Assembly (NCBI RefSeq): GCF_000524195.1
Contig: NW_020170388.1
Coordinates: 877,043 to 941,042 of the forward strand
DNA from: Echinococcus granulosus
Lineage: Eukaryota > Platyhelminthes > Cestoda > Cyclophyllidea > Taeniidae
DNA length: 64,000 nt
Direction of reading: 5' to 3'
The notes beneath the pieces are model-generated. The model had not been told where the DNA came from. It searched no databases and saw only the letters and a program-made list of their open reading frames with translations. Shown here piece after piece: positions 1-13,600 of the stretch (positions within the stretch are counted from its first letter, which is position 1; each line of letters begins with the position of its first letter). The position numbers and the translations under genes are program-made.

Positions 1-458
1 CTCCTTAAACTTGACCCTTTACTATGAAGACGGGTACCTTTGCAACAAACAAGTGCCATCACTAAAGTGTAAATGCCCAAATATGGACTCAAAACAAGGA
101 AAAAATTACCCTACATAGCATTTATGGTATTTGCTAACTTTTTTTGCTGCAGCTGTAGGGAAGTAAACTCATTTCCAACGCACTCATACAAAATTACGTC
201 GTGCTGCATCATATTACGTTGAATCATACCAAAACATATGAAACTCAAATGTGGGTTGTTGTTAGTGATCTCACCTCTCCTTGCATTATATCTCATTATT
301 GTGTTGATTTTTTCACATAAAGTGTGCAGTGTAGCAAGACGAGAGTGATACCCAAGCCGTTAGAGGTCATTAAAGTTCAAATTCAATCGACAACTAGATG
401 CTGCTATCCCATATATTGAGTTAAATAGAATTACAAATCTCCAATCTCACAGAAAGGT
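1..458. other. no gene seen upstream of the first gene
   Basis: AT-rich sequence with no convincing coding exon. It ends in a splice-acceptor-like sequence (TCTCACAG, last base 452) six bases before the ATG at 459. If that acceptor is used, part or all of the 5' end of the next gene could lie further upstream, outside this window. Confidence 0.4.
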
Positions 459-3236
459 ATGCATTTCTCCATTTGGATTTGTAGCAAAAATATCGCAAAG
501 GCCACCCGGGACTACCTGTGCTCTGTCTCCTACGGCTACGACTGTGTCGGCCGTATGTCAAGTCGCACCATAGAGGATCTGCGAGCTCGCATTTTTCACG
601 CCCTTTGTGTCTACAAAAAGCCAAAATTCCTCGCTCTAGGAAAAGAAATATGCCGTATGTTTCTGCGCAACTTACCTTGTTGTTGCAATCTACCAAAGAT
701 AATCGACCTGGACGAAGAAACAGGGAGTAAACTCATCGATCCGGACATGAACGACGCCTTCAAGACTCCAATCGGGTTGAAATTCAAACCCTACCTCAAG
801 GACAGACCTGCAGGTTGGTAATCAGCCTTATTCTTTGCTAGAAAATGTCGTTAGATAGCAAAATGGATCGTAGCAACTGTCTGTTATGGCTTTTACTTGG
901 GGAAGCTTGATAGTTGTCAATGCCAAATATCTGATAGGATGGAAATTTGGAATGCTAACTTTTGTTCTTTTTATATATTCTAATAAATTTATTAAGTTTC
1001 ATAGTGTTGAATAAACAAGTAAGTCAAGAATGAGTTACTTAGACAAATTGGAATGAGTAATGATTTACTTGCAGTTAATTGTCGCGTTTATGCCAACAAA
1101 AAATCCTGATTATTCCTGTTTTCTACACCGTTGATGTAACGTATGTGCCTTTATCACAAAATTTATTTGACTGTCCGCTAAGACGCCAAATCCTAACCCA
1201 TTTTAAATTGGAGAAGTATTTTGTTACCCTATTAGCAATTTTACGTACAAGTTGTTTGCTGACTTTTCTTTGAAGGTGAGTCGAAAATCGATCGCCTGGT
1301 GCCGAATAAACGCTCTCTCATGCGTTGGAAGAATCCACAATGCAAGACTCTGCTAATTCTTCCGCGTCCTTATCCTCGTAGCCTCTATCCTGAATCTCTA
1401 GTGGACCCAGTAAAAGTGAATCAGTATACTGTCGATCTGATGATAGAATCGTTCCTGGAGCCCATTCCATCCGGCCGACTCTTGCATATCCTCGAGGTAG
1501 ATCAGGACTTCCAGATTAGTGGTATCCAACCCTATAAAAAGTGAGTCGTTTTTACATTAATAAAATGTTTGGCTCACTCTAGGCGCCTTAGGTGCTCTCA
1601 ACTGACCTGTTTTGCCTAAAGCCAACGTAGGCGAGGTCATCCCTGGGTTTAAGTATTCTGACTGAAGTAAAAGTCACTCACGAGATGGTTTAGAGCTCTC
1701 CATTTGTGCACGGTAAAGGCAGCTGGTTAGAGGTGAGTACAATGGAGCCAGCTTATGGCAAAATCAACCACACTGCTCACATTTCATCGACTGGGGTAGA
1801 GGCTTGTATTTTGTGTGCAATAAAACCTGTGCTAAATGCTTCAATTTGTACTTCATGCGGTGAAATGTCGCTGAATGGCCAGTATCTTCAACTTCATTCT
1901 TCTTGTTCAATTACAAATAACCTTAATTGCTAAACTAATTTAGTCATATTTTTCTAAACTTGTTTAAAAAGAGTAGACTGTCTATATTCTCATCTGACTC
2001 TATTTGAGTAGTATATCGGCTCGGCGACGATTGTGCATTTTTTCGAGCAGAAGAAGGCATGAGTGTTGAGTCACCCTCACCGGCTGGCGAGTTGGAGTGA
2101 ATTTGGGTCAGCTAGTGTTGGCCACCAAGTGTCCGGTCTGCGTCATTTACAAACGAATAAGTTTTCAACATTTACGTCTCCAGTTCCACAAGGACTTTTG
2201 TGTTGACAAAAGAAAGCAACCGGCTTTAACACATTAAAAGGCATTTCCTTCTCCGCATAATCAGTCTCCACATTTGTATAGAAACTAGTCTTAGCATTTA
2301 AACAACATCTGGAATGCGTAAAACAGAGAAAGGCCGCCCCACTTCGTCATCTTTGCTAGAATGCTGATCAAAATGATCTTATGGATATCCAGATTTCGGC
2401 AATTGTAACACTGTGATCCATTTTAGCTCGCTAAGGTTAACTTCAAGAGAAATTTTGCTTTTGTACTCATTGTTCCCCAGCTTTTCAAAATGCCAATGTT
2501 TTGGAATGTTTGTATCGATGGGATTTTAACGACAAGAGGTTCAATGTCAATCGGCCCAAATGAGATGTTCTATGTGCTACCCAGTCACAGTGACTGGAAT
2601 CGTCACTGACAAACTTGCGTCTATACCAAATGAATATCCTGCCGCTCAGCAGCTGAGCGGTTGATTAGGCCAGCCCTGCTTGAGATCTTCTGTAGGCGCA
2701 AATCGGTGTCCAACAATTTCGGATGAATGACCACCTTCACAAGAAATTTTGTTCATTGCAGCACCTTGTTTCATGGAAGGACTACCACTGTCCACTACCA
2801 TCTTTCTTGCGTATGAGGTAGACTGGCACGTAGCACGTGAATTACCTACTAATAATAGGACCCACTTGCCAGTTTTGCAGTGCCAACTACTATCTCTCTT
2901 CGTAGATGACTTAAATACATCTATCCATAACCAATCCGTGATGAGTGAAATTTGGGATATTTTAGGCGTGGTTACATTCCACCACCCATTGCACTCTGGA
3001 CAAACGAACAGACTTTCAACAGTCTACTGGTGCATCCCAAGATGTTTTTCAACCACTCACCCATTTACGTCTCGACAGCTTTGGACCGCCTCTACTGTGG
3101 TATTATGCATCCGGAGAATGTATACAAAATTCACGTCAACACATGGCACAAAGATCCACAAGTAGTCAAGGGTGTGGAGAGAAAGCTCACTCCTGAAGAT
3201 AAGGAACGTTATTGTAGAGTGCGAAAGCTCAAATAA
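459..3236 (+). CDS. unrecognised protein of about 296 aa, three exons (5' end uncertain)
   Basis: I do not recognise this family. Exons are 459-813, 1276-1540 and 2966-3236. The phases agree across both introns (1, then 2): donors are CAG|GTTGGT and AAAAA|GTGAGT, and acceptors are TTGAAG| and TATTTTAG|. The stop is TAA at 3234-3236 and a canonical AATAAA follows at 3330. The product is basic, with Pro/Tyr-rich runs (LPRPYPRSLYPES, KKRGYIPPPIALW) and a Lys/Arg-rich C-terminus (ERKLTPEDKERY...RKLK). Exon 1 has a cysteine cluster (NLPCCCNLP). I see no signal peptide or membrane helix. The ATG at 459 lies just after an acceptor-like AG, so it may be the true start or an internal Met of a longer protein. 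The consistent phases, acceptors and polyA signal support a real gene; its function is unknown. Confidence 0.65.
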
Positions 3237-6200
3237 CCTGCCTCTCTTTTTTTTGTCTTTTATACTTTGATACACTTTGCTGTTTGTATTTCTCTCAGTG
3301 GCATTAGTTTTTTACATCAATGAATTCTAAATAAACTACCTTCATTTGAAAGATGTCTAATTCATGTGCAGGTATTTACCCGTAGAACATACAATTTCGC
3401 AATACGTCCCGTATGTCTTGTGTAAATTTTCACTTTAGCAACAAGAAATTGCGTGTATTTTTTGCACAATTTGAGTTAGTGAAAAGAGGTAGTGATTTAG
3501 GTCTACAAAATTATTATAAGTTCAACTGGTAAACCAACGTATAGTAGTTTTTGCTCCTGAGTGAAATACATCAATATAAGAATGTTATTGTCCTGATTTT
3601 GTAGAGCATTTTGCATTGCCTTCTTAACATTCAGCTGTACCTCTTTGTTGGAAGGTAATAGAAGATTTTTAGCAATACATCAGGTATCGATAAGTCCTTT
3701 GATTTCGGTACAATGTAAAGTTCCCATAAGGGAAATATTTTCAGCTTTCATTTGAAAAGGGGTGAACAGAACGAGGCATGAAGATTGAAGCCACGCTTGT
3801 ATGCAAGATGGAGGAATTATAGTGTGGAACATTACTTACTAGTATCTCACCTGCCGATACCACCGGTGATTTGTGTTGAATGGTAATAAGTTATTCATAC
3901 AACCGGTGCTCATTTACCACTTAAATTTACAAATGATAATTGCACTGCTTTGAGCTTGCTATGAGTAGCCGAGTGCAGCATAAAATGACTGAAATGACAT
4001 CTGTTGATACACCTTACGGCTTGAAGTGGAAGCCTGACTCACTTTTATGCCGGCAATAATGTGCAATCGCAGTGAAGGCAAGTGGTGCAACTTTGAATGC
4101 GCTACGGTGCTTTGCTCTCTCTTGTCGCATATTACACTATCCAACGATACTTCATTGCGCGTACAACTTTATTCTTTAAAAGACTGCAAGAGCTATTCCA
4201 AGATAAACAGTGAAAACAGCATAAACATGCTATTAGCATTTTAGAAGAGCCTATTTTTCATTTTGGTGAGATATACTACTGATAAGATGCTATGCTATTC
4301 AAAAGTGGAGTAGTTTCTGAAAAACACGAGCAACTGCCGAAAGAGTAAATTAGGTAACATCACTGGGGCTTTGGAATGGTTCGTGTCGTGAAGTTCTAGC
4401 TGCATGATCAAGCTGGACGAAAAAAACGGACAACCAGCGCACTCTGTACAGATCAACTTAAGTTAAGTCATTAATTCGACCAGCGAAGAGCAGAGAATTA
4501 GCTGTGTGTGCTCGACAAAGTTAAAGCATGAAGACTTATTTCTTTTATTCCATTCTCTGATCTGGGATTTGCCATCGGCAGCTGAATTTAGCTTTCCATC
4601 TTGCTACACAAAATAACGTTTGAGGATCGGCAAAAAAAGCCGAGAATCGGTAAATTTCTACCATATGTGTGAAATCTTATTTTACTTTGGAAATGATCTC
4701 ATCAAGCACTTTTTGCTTTTTCCCTCAGTTTGCTATCTCTTCGAGTACCTGAGCCACCACCAACTCGTGTATCCATGCCACTCCTCAAGTCTCCAAAATA
4801 CGAAAGCAAATATAAGAAGTAATTTGCGTTTTTTATCTTTATTTATGGCGTCACTTAGACTCTTACACTTATGGGAATAATTCATAAAGACTCTGTTATG
4901 CATACTAAACGGCTGTTGTGCATCGAAGATAAGTAGGAATAATTTTAACATCTCAGAAGCTCCTTTAAATTCTCCCTATTATATTAGTTATGCCTTATGT
5001 GAAGCACAATCATTACAAGCTGTATATGGGATTAAACAGATTTTACATACTGAATAAGCGCACACAATTCACCTCAGCTTAATAACAGCCCACCACTTTT
5101 GGTTTCTTCTCTACACTTGTCACTCCCATAATTACTGTACCACGATGCGCTTAATGACGAAACCTAAAAGATATTTATTAGGGGTTTGAGTAATGTAAAC
5201 GGTTCATCTTGCTTATCGTTGTCACTCAAAGGGTAGCACGATGACACGGAAACAATATCACAGTGCGGAGTTGTGTACCGCAATTTCACCCATCAACTTG
5301 CAAGCGGTTATCATTCACACGTTCCTTTCGCTTGGTCATGTGGATGGATACATGCTATCATTGCAAGCTTTCCAGATAATTTACAGCTTTAAAAGTTTTT
5401 TTTTTTATTTTCTACAATATGTTTTTAGACTACAGTCACTTGGGAGTCACTTTAAATGAATCCTTTGGAAAGTGCAATCTTTGACGTGTGGTAGTCTATG
5501 GTGGCGGCTTAAGTTTCACCTACAGCTTGACACTAGTCTTGAATAAACATTGACAGGTCAAGTGAAGCCTTTGTTGCACTGCTGCTTATACAGAAGTTAA
5601 ATTTTTTAACCTCTACCTTTTTTTGCTGACTTCAGTTTCTCAATATTTTCTTCAAAAATTTTGAATTATCACTTGCAATTTCCAGGCCATCGATGCTTAT
5701 ATGCGTTGGGTAAATCTCGGTAATACGAGTCAGAGGTTTTCCTAATTTATTCCCATAATAACTAGCCCCACCACCAAACCGATTTTTGTCTTTTTTTTTA
5801 AATGCGTAATTACAATCTCAAGTGTATTTTGTTTCCAGTGCTCTTTATTCTCATTCACCTTGATCCTCTGCTCTAGTCTTGAATTCGTCCTTTTTCTCGT
5901 CTTAATTGCAGTGGGTAGAAATAATTCGATTCCTAATGCCGGTAGGCTAAGCCATCTGTTTGTAATAAAGGAGAAATTATAATTTGAAAGACTGCAACCA
6001 CGTACTGATCACTAATGTTGCATCTGTTTAAGTTGCATCTTGCTGCATTCTCCAACAGAAGCAATAAATCCAACATACCTTCCTAATCTATCAAACACGG
6101 TAGTTTGCTGATCTTATATAGCTCCAGATTAGTGGTATTTGGAATCCCCCTTCTCGAGTGGCAAAGCAAATTAATCATTACAGCAATACTGTCAAAAGCG

Positions 6201-7560
6201 GCTGGTTTGTTTAGCAAATCTATTGTTTTATTAATCAAAATAGTCAAATCTCACTTTACAAACTTCTACAAGGTCACATTAACAGGCAGCAAAGGCATAA
6301 ACCTTGAGTTTCTTTGAAGATTTTTCGCCTTTCCATACAGTCTGCATGGACAAAGGGTGAACAGTCAACAATTGTTCTGCAAAATGTTCTGCAAAATTGG
6401 CGAGATTTACACCCCAATCAAGTACAAATGAAAGAAGGTGAAAAGTCATGAATATCTGTGAAGGTATCAAAAAGCGTCTCGAAGTAGTAAAGATAGTCTA
6501 TGCATTGGTCAAAAAGCAAAATCCAAATCTGCGAGGTAGGTAATAAAGCTACAGAGAAAAGATAGTGTTATATAATTAACCCACTAATTACTAAAATTTT
6601 GCATTTGTAAGAGGAACCCGTTCTGAACCTTCTGGTGAACATTTCACTAGAATGTAGATGTAGAGTTTTTTATCCCAATCACGAAAATTGTTAATAGAAA
6701 AAACTAAAGGCTAATCAGAATTTTATGCACAAAGTCACCATACAATCATAGATAGAGAAGTGGCACTAAATGACAAAACTTCTTTTAGCATTAAATAAAT
6801 TTGACGCGTGACAGCTCTTGTGAAAGAGGCTTCGCCTATCTAGACAGGGTTACTCGACATATTGAGTGCCGATTACTCGATGCAACATTGAGGATTCTCG
6901 TAATAACGAATGCCCCCAAATATCTAAGGAGGTCCTGTATCTCATTGTCAAAGTGCCTTAGCGTCCCGTAGTACCATAATGGCTTCAGCTAAAACAAACT
7001 TTACATTTTACTGCATATAAAAGTAAAATGAATTCCTTAATATCCGAGGTCAGTAGGCTTGGGGGTTGACAATAAGCTACAAAAATTGATGGAGACGTAA
7101 AGTGCAAAAATAAACATTAGTTAAATCCAAGAAATCACATATATTTATGCGCACAGTGAGTATTAATGCGGAATACCGATAAGATACTCTATTATTGTAA
7201 TGCTTCTCCTTGTCGTAATGTTATCAATATAACTGAAATCTTGAGTGCATTTATATCACCGCAACTACGACACCTACTTGCAAATAAACAGTAACGGTGG
7301 CAACTAAAAGTTGGTTAAATAGGAGCCTTAAAATTTTACTTCTTTATTATCGACAGAAAATTTTATAAAAGGTATTAAAATTCGGAACGGGATACGTGTA
7401 CCTTCTGATTCAACTTAATCAATCAAATGCAGACTGGAAAATGCTTAATGTTTTCCAAAATAGTTACCTATAAATATTTTTCATGGATACGTATAATTTA
7501 CCATAAATCACAAGGAATGTGATATCCCACCCCGTGTATTGAAATACGCACTCACTTCTC
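3237..7560. other. gene-poor AT-rich spacer
   Basis: Apart from the polyA signal of the upstream gene, I see no exon with a recognisable protein, no RNA gene and no clear repeat. Open frames here are short and lack flanking splice sites that chain in phase. Confidence 0.5.
3330..3335 (+). terminator. polyadenylation signal AATAAA
   Basis: A canonical hexamer 94 bases downstream of the TAA of the first gene, in a T-rich 3' region. The position is right for a short 3' UTR. Confidence 0.55.
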
Positions 7561-10500
7561 TCAAAGTCTCAAATATCTTTGCCCATCAACACACGAATGG
7601 CTGATTTCCGTGCGCATGGAAGCTCTATGAACCACAGCTCTACTCCCCCACCAGCCTACACAGGTTGCTGGCATTAAACCACTCTTCTTCCTACTCTTAA
7701 CATCCTCTCTCTTCTGCATTGCTTGTGTTGAGCACTCAAGATAATCCAGTCTCCTGTCAATACATTAGCAGTACATGGCACTGTCAAATCAAGCCCGATT
7801 TTTTTGTACCAGTATTGTCAAGAAAACAAAGACACAATGATGTGGCAAGTGCCAATTGTGGTGATTTGTCACACCTGACAGCCAGTACTCATGTCACGAA
7901 CCAGTTCAGTCTGCACAACGCCAATGAAGATGCAAGCCAGCGACGGCTGATATTTAATGCAACAACTCGTGATGACGAACATGGTGTCTGCGACGTCAAT
8001 TGTCAAACTACGGATATCAGCTCCATCTGCATACCACTTCGTGCATAGAAAGGTTATGTTGATGCAAAGCGTGAGCGCTCAGCAGTAGAAGAGTTTAGTG
8101 ATGTCAAAATCTCAAAGCCACCCACACATCTGTACGTTGTTAGTGATCATTCCCATGTGCTAATTTGCGCCACATCATCATCATTACAATCGTCAGATTC
8201 CGAATCCATCTATGATTGCGATGTGCACACAATTACAGATTTGCCTTAAGCCTATCAGAAGTTAGAAGTAGGCTGTTACAGGTGCATGCGATTAATGCAG
8301 CAGTTGTGGTTGACTGCTTCCTTAGTGACTCCCATTCTTTCTCACCCTCCTCACTCGCTCAAAATTAAGCCGAATTATTACCATCTTTCCCTCAATACAG
8401 GGGCGATAAATTACAGAAGCAACGCCACCACGACTCCACCAGCAACTGCCACATTTCTTGCATAAATACTGCCCTTCCATGTCCCAAACCGCCGTATTCT
8501 GATGCCCTCCCACCCTGTCACCATTACGCCCACGGTGGGACACCACTATTCATAGCATTCATTGAAAGTTGAGAAAACCCCCCATTAGGCTCTTAATGAT
8601 CACTCCAGGTAGTTTAATAACGCATCCTCTCAAAAGCTCAAGGAGGCGTCAAAACATTGCACTCGCCCTGATACACAATTTGTGAATGCCAACTGATGTG
8701 GTAACACTACCGCTACGGCACGGCAGTCCATGTTCCCCTACTTACACAGGATTGTTCAATTCCTCTTTCCGGAAGCAGGACCTACGATAAATTCCTCGAA
8801 GTAAGCCATACAGATAACCACCAATGTACATTAAATGCAGTTATCCCTATAATCACCCCATTCACACAGCAGCGCACTTTATCCTCCATTTACAAAACCC
8901 AAATGACATTGCTCATGTTCCTGCAACTGAAAGATGTGGCTCAGTGCCAAAGTAGAAAGCGTTCACATTTAATTTGAAAGCTCCTCCAGTAAATGAACAG
9001 AAACAAGAACAAAAGGCGACTGCTTCAGGCCAACCTGAAGGTGGAATCAAGTAGTGGAAGAGCAGAACGATATCGTGATCCCACCTTAGCCTCCTCAATT
9101 TTCACCACCATCAACTGCGAAATGACCGTGGAGAAGTGGTGCAGGGGTGGCAATTGAATATAAACCTAGACAAATCAAAATATTGTGCGCATAAAAGTTG
9201 AAGAAGGGGAGAGGAGGGGAGGGAATCATGTAGTCGGGAGAACATGTTGAAGGAGCCAAAGTGCCAATAATTGGGAACGTGTTGGTGCGCGACACGCATG
9301 GAGGGATTAATGTTGTGTCTATATGGAGACGAGGAATTCGAAACTAGTGGTGGGAAAAGGATGCGAAATCACAAGCTGTGGACTGTTCGACCTCCTCAAA
9401 TTACAGTTTCAACACCTATCACCCACTGGCTAGTAGAAATACTGCCAATGTGGTGGAAGCAAGAGTTGGTGGAACCAGATGCCATGAACAAACATGGGCC
9501 ACATGTCACAAAAGCGACCACTTCGCAGTCATGCTACTAACAACATTTCAGTAAGGTGACATCAAAGTGCAAGAATTGTGGTCAAATCAAGCGGGAATGA
9601 AGGAGCCACCGAAAATGCTCACAAACGTATTACAACTGCGAATAAAATAAAGGGCAAAGAAAAAGAGGACATTGGGTATCCAAGCTGCCATGACTTCTCG
9701 TACTGAAAAGTGGAGAAAGCCATAGGGCCTCATGACATGCAGAGCCACTTTTCAGTTCAGCACAGTAGGGAAAAGCTCCAGTTGGACAGAAACGGATCAC
9801 GCGTAGGCGAAATGAGGATCAATCGTAACAGTGGTTCACGCATCAACTGCACATTGACGTGTTCACTATCAGTGTCACGTGTGCGTGACGTGGAAGTTTC
9901 TAATCTCGAGTACGCTACCTGTCAGAGTGCGACAAACCGATGCACCAATTCACGTCTCAATAGCTGAGGTGGCGATTTGCCATATGGCTGACACGAGGAT
10001 GAGTGCATGTCGCGACTTCTGCATTCATACGGAAGCCTCATGGCGAAACCGTCGACAAAACCAATCCTGTTCACACACACACCAAGAAGGCACTCGTGTG
10101 ATTGGATTGCAGGAAATTGAACGGATTCGCCCCTGAGAGGTTGTGTCCACTCCACAGCGTATAACAGAAGGTGGCACATGCAGACAAGAAGATTCACACC
10201 TACGCTAATGCAAAGGGAGTGTGATGAACGAGGTCCTCACGAAACGAGAGGACCGAAGCAGACACATGGAAGTGTAAAGTAGTGGAACAGAGCATCTTTA
10301 CCACCGCATTCAACCCATTTGATTCTGCCAACGCTGCCTATGGCCATGCGTCACCTTGTGCTCGCTCACCTCAGGGTAGTGACGTTTACGGCAGCAACTT
10401 GAGGTGGAATCTACGCTCTCCCTCCATCGCTTGTCCCCACCATCGCCAATGCAATTATGTGAATGCTTTTTCGTCAGCGACCACATTCTTATTTCTTTTA

Positions 10501-13304
10501 CCCATCATTCTTACTGCTGATACTGTGCTTGTAAAAGTCTGTCAACAGCAGGCTTTGAATTTGTTTGCTTTTGCACCGTTTAATCGCTATCTGTTGCCCC
10601 TTCAATGCACCTAATACTTATCCTTCAGTGAGAGGTAACTTCTTTCCTGCAATTCTAAGCTTTGCTATCCAATCAGATGATACGATGTCTTATTTGACGT
10701 AAGTGACATATCGCAACATGTCTTTCCTAAAATCGTTTTTATGCTAGAAGACGTTATCATTCCAATGCGCTGTTTTGAAGCATGTTAGTCAAAAGGCATT
10801 GTCGATACTAGCACCTGGAAAAGTTGAATAACTACCAATTTAGATGGCATGATCACTAACCTCAATTGGTATTCCGTGGGTGGAAAGGACCGGTTCGGCT
10901 CACACGTTTTCCATATTGCAGCACTATCACGGCCATAAAACAGTACCCACCTTCAAAGGTATTTCTCTAGCCTGACACATCTATATACTAGGTACACGTC
11001 CTCTCTAGTTGACGCTGTGGTTGCAAGTGTGTCGCGGCCAAACAACGTATTAGTGGTCAAACAGGTATGTTAAATTAAAAATTAATTTCACTTTCTCGCG
11101 TCATCTGTCACTCAATCGGCACCATTATGCCTACGCCACTCAGGTCTATCACAAACAATCTGCATCATGGTGAATAGGCTTCTTACTGAGTGTCCTCAGA
11201 AATCCGGTGTAGCTTTCCTCATTATCATTGACTAGTGGGAGGGGCAGCCTAGCATTTATTTTAGGATGATGAACGCTGCCTCCCTACCCGAAGTCGAGGT
11301 CCAGCAAGAAGCGGAAGGCTGGTTAAATAGCGGCTGAAGTAGGCAGAAAAGGAGTCGTTGAAAAGGAAGATTGTTGGACGCAGTCACAGTGATTAATCAT
11401 TTTGGAGGAATGGAGCAATTGTTAGTGTAAGTCAAGTTAACAGCTGCATTTCACAAATATCAACTTTCAATTTGGCCAGTTTCTCTGTGCACCTTCATTC
11501 TGAACATATTTCGCTATCTTCGCTTGTCGACTCCCCCGTTTTCACTGCTTGATTAGGGTTTGATTTTATAATCACACGCCAAATGCGGACGCAGCCGCAG
11601 TTTTCGATAAAAGCCCTTCAGAGGGTAACAGAGAAAGAGGAGTCTCACTGAGTGTCAGAAAAAGTAGACTCCCGAAGATCCGTACAGAACATCAAATATG
11701 TAGGATGAGAAGAACATCGAATGATTGTGTTGGCAATGCTGATGGTAAGATTGATAGCATAACGAATGCTCTTAAATGATCCGGTACTACATCAACAATA
11801 TTGTCGACGCATTCTCGCCGTCCTACAATTACCCCTGTGAGATCAACATCAACTCACACACACTTGGCAACCGCAGAGACTATCCGACATTTCACAACAA
11901 TTCTTCCATCAATGCTCAAGTGAAGCCTCGCACCATTCCTGCGGCTGCTTGTAAATGTACAAGGCTGGTTGAAGTTCCCTCGCTACCTTCGCCTCCTGCG
12001 TTCTCTTGTTTTAATAAATACATGCGGTTCAGTGACGTCAATCCTAACGCTGTCACATACATCGCTGCTGCCGCCTTGAATTCCAGAGGAAAGGATTGGC
12101 TTCATCTACCTCATCAAACTGGAAGATGACGCACGATGGTCGCCAGTGGCTAATCTTAACAGCGCCAGGCCATTTCGTGAACCTGCGTACAGCACCGGGG
12201 TGCGTAGTTAGGAAAACTCTCACTGCTGGTACCAGTAAACTGTTTGCACACCAACCAGTCTTTGCCTCGGGATTTGCATCTACACAAGCTCCGTCTTCCC
12301 TCCCTTCCTCTGCCTTCTTCGCGCATGCGTTGCCGCTTCTCAAGCAGTGAGAGTAACAGCTACAACTCGACTATTTCCCTGCCCAGATGTTGTTTGTTCT
12401 CGGCTCCTACTGAAGGCGTTGCATCTGTTGGCAGGATTACGTTATGCCACAGATCGAGGGCAAAGGTCAATCACGTGACGGCCTTGGATTTTCTTTCGAA
12501 ATTGTGTATTTTGCTTTTGGAGTGTCTACCACTACCTCTGCATTCCACCGCCTATTTCTACAAATGCATTTCTGCCTCCATGTATCTAACTTGTCTGCAA
12601 TGTTTTCCTGCTGACCCTCTTTAATTGTCCTTTACTTACTCAGCTCTTTGAACTTTGCTGCCGAATCTGGTCAGCAGATTGCAGATTTGGCTACCGACAC
12701 TGTTGGTGCATCTAGGTCAAATCTGAGGGGCAACAATATTGATAAATAGAGATTACAAATATAGAGAGCATTCGAGAAAGCTGGACTGTCGTTCTGTGTG
12801 AGGAATGGATGCGAGGATGGAAGCATGCACTGGCTGCTCCAAGTGATCATAACTAACGGTAGGAGAACCGACCCGAAAGCGGAGTTATGTGCATAAAGAG
12901 GAATTGAATATAGTCCTGTGGATGTAGAGAAATGCCTCCATATTTCCATGCTGTGTTGTTTCGTATCGGAACTGCCGAGACTATGGCGAGTTCCAATATT
13001 GGGTACAGTCACACAGGGAGGGTAAAAGCATCGTAACAAAAGGATTCCAGACGGTCCACAGCTAGTGTCATTTCAGCTGTTGATAGCATTGCTGGAGCCC
13101 ACGGGATGAGGGCAGTTGCAGAATGCAGACTTCATTTTCAGCCCTTCATTTATGAGTTGAAACTGACTCTCCTATCTGTAGCATTTGCACATCTTCAGCC
13201 CTGCCATGGTTTATTACGAAGAAGTAGAATGCAAAATTAATGTAGACTAAAATCAGGTGAGATAATTGCTGCCACCAGTGAATACTGCGTCCATGTAGAG
13301 TGGC
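7561..13304. other. gene-poor spacer, possibly decayed repeats
   Basis: Less AT-rich than the preceding spacer, with many short broken reading frames on both strands and no chain of in-phase exons. The texture (interrupted frames of mixed coding-like composition) would suit decayed transposable elements, but I could not identify a reverse transcriptase, integrase, protease or terminal repeat. This is a description only. Confidence 0.35.
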
Positions 13305-13404
13305 NNNNNNNNNNNNNNNNNNNNNNNNNNNNNNNNNNNNNNNNNNNNNNNNNNNNNNNNNNNNNNNNNNNNNNNNNNNNNNNNNNNNNNNNNNNNNNNN
13401 NNNN
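13305..13404. other. assembly gap (100 N)
   Basis: Exactly 100 N, the usual placeholder for a gap of unknown size. A copy of a dispersed repeat begins about 16 bases to the right, which may explain why the assembly broke here. Confidence 0.99.
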
Positions 13405-13420
13405 TCAGTAGCGGCACTGT

Positions 13421-13600
13421 CACACACAATTAGATGATAGTGAGAAACGTGATTCCATCCTGAGAGTGTAATGAGGAGCCCGTCTGCTGACCCACCGCCA
13501 CCTCTTCCAGCTGGCAAATACTGCAACTGTGTTGAGGGGGATGTTGACTCAAGCATTGTCCACATGGTGCACTGGTGCGATTGGCAACGTGATGAACGTA
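13421..13600 (-). repeat. dispersed repeat, copy A (inverted relative to copy B)
   Basis: About 180 bp that match the reverse complement of 18301-18480 at roughly 80% identity by eye. Shared blocks include CACACACAATTAGA, CCATCCTGAGAGTGTAATGA, CCACCTCTTCCAGCTGGCAA and CTGTGTTGAGGGG. I see no coding capacity and no terminal repeats, so the element class is unknown; a short interspersed element or a fragment of a longer transposon are both possible. It lies immediately right of the assembly gap. Confidence 0.8.

Noticed and set aside
9530..9640. A zinc-knuckle-like run (CKNCGQIKRE then RSHRKC) suggesting a retroviral-type Gag fragment
   Set aside because: The Cys/His spacing is wrong for a CCHC knuckle, a stop codon interrupts the run, and no reverse transcriptase or integrase motif lies nearby.
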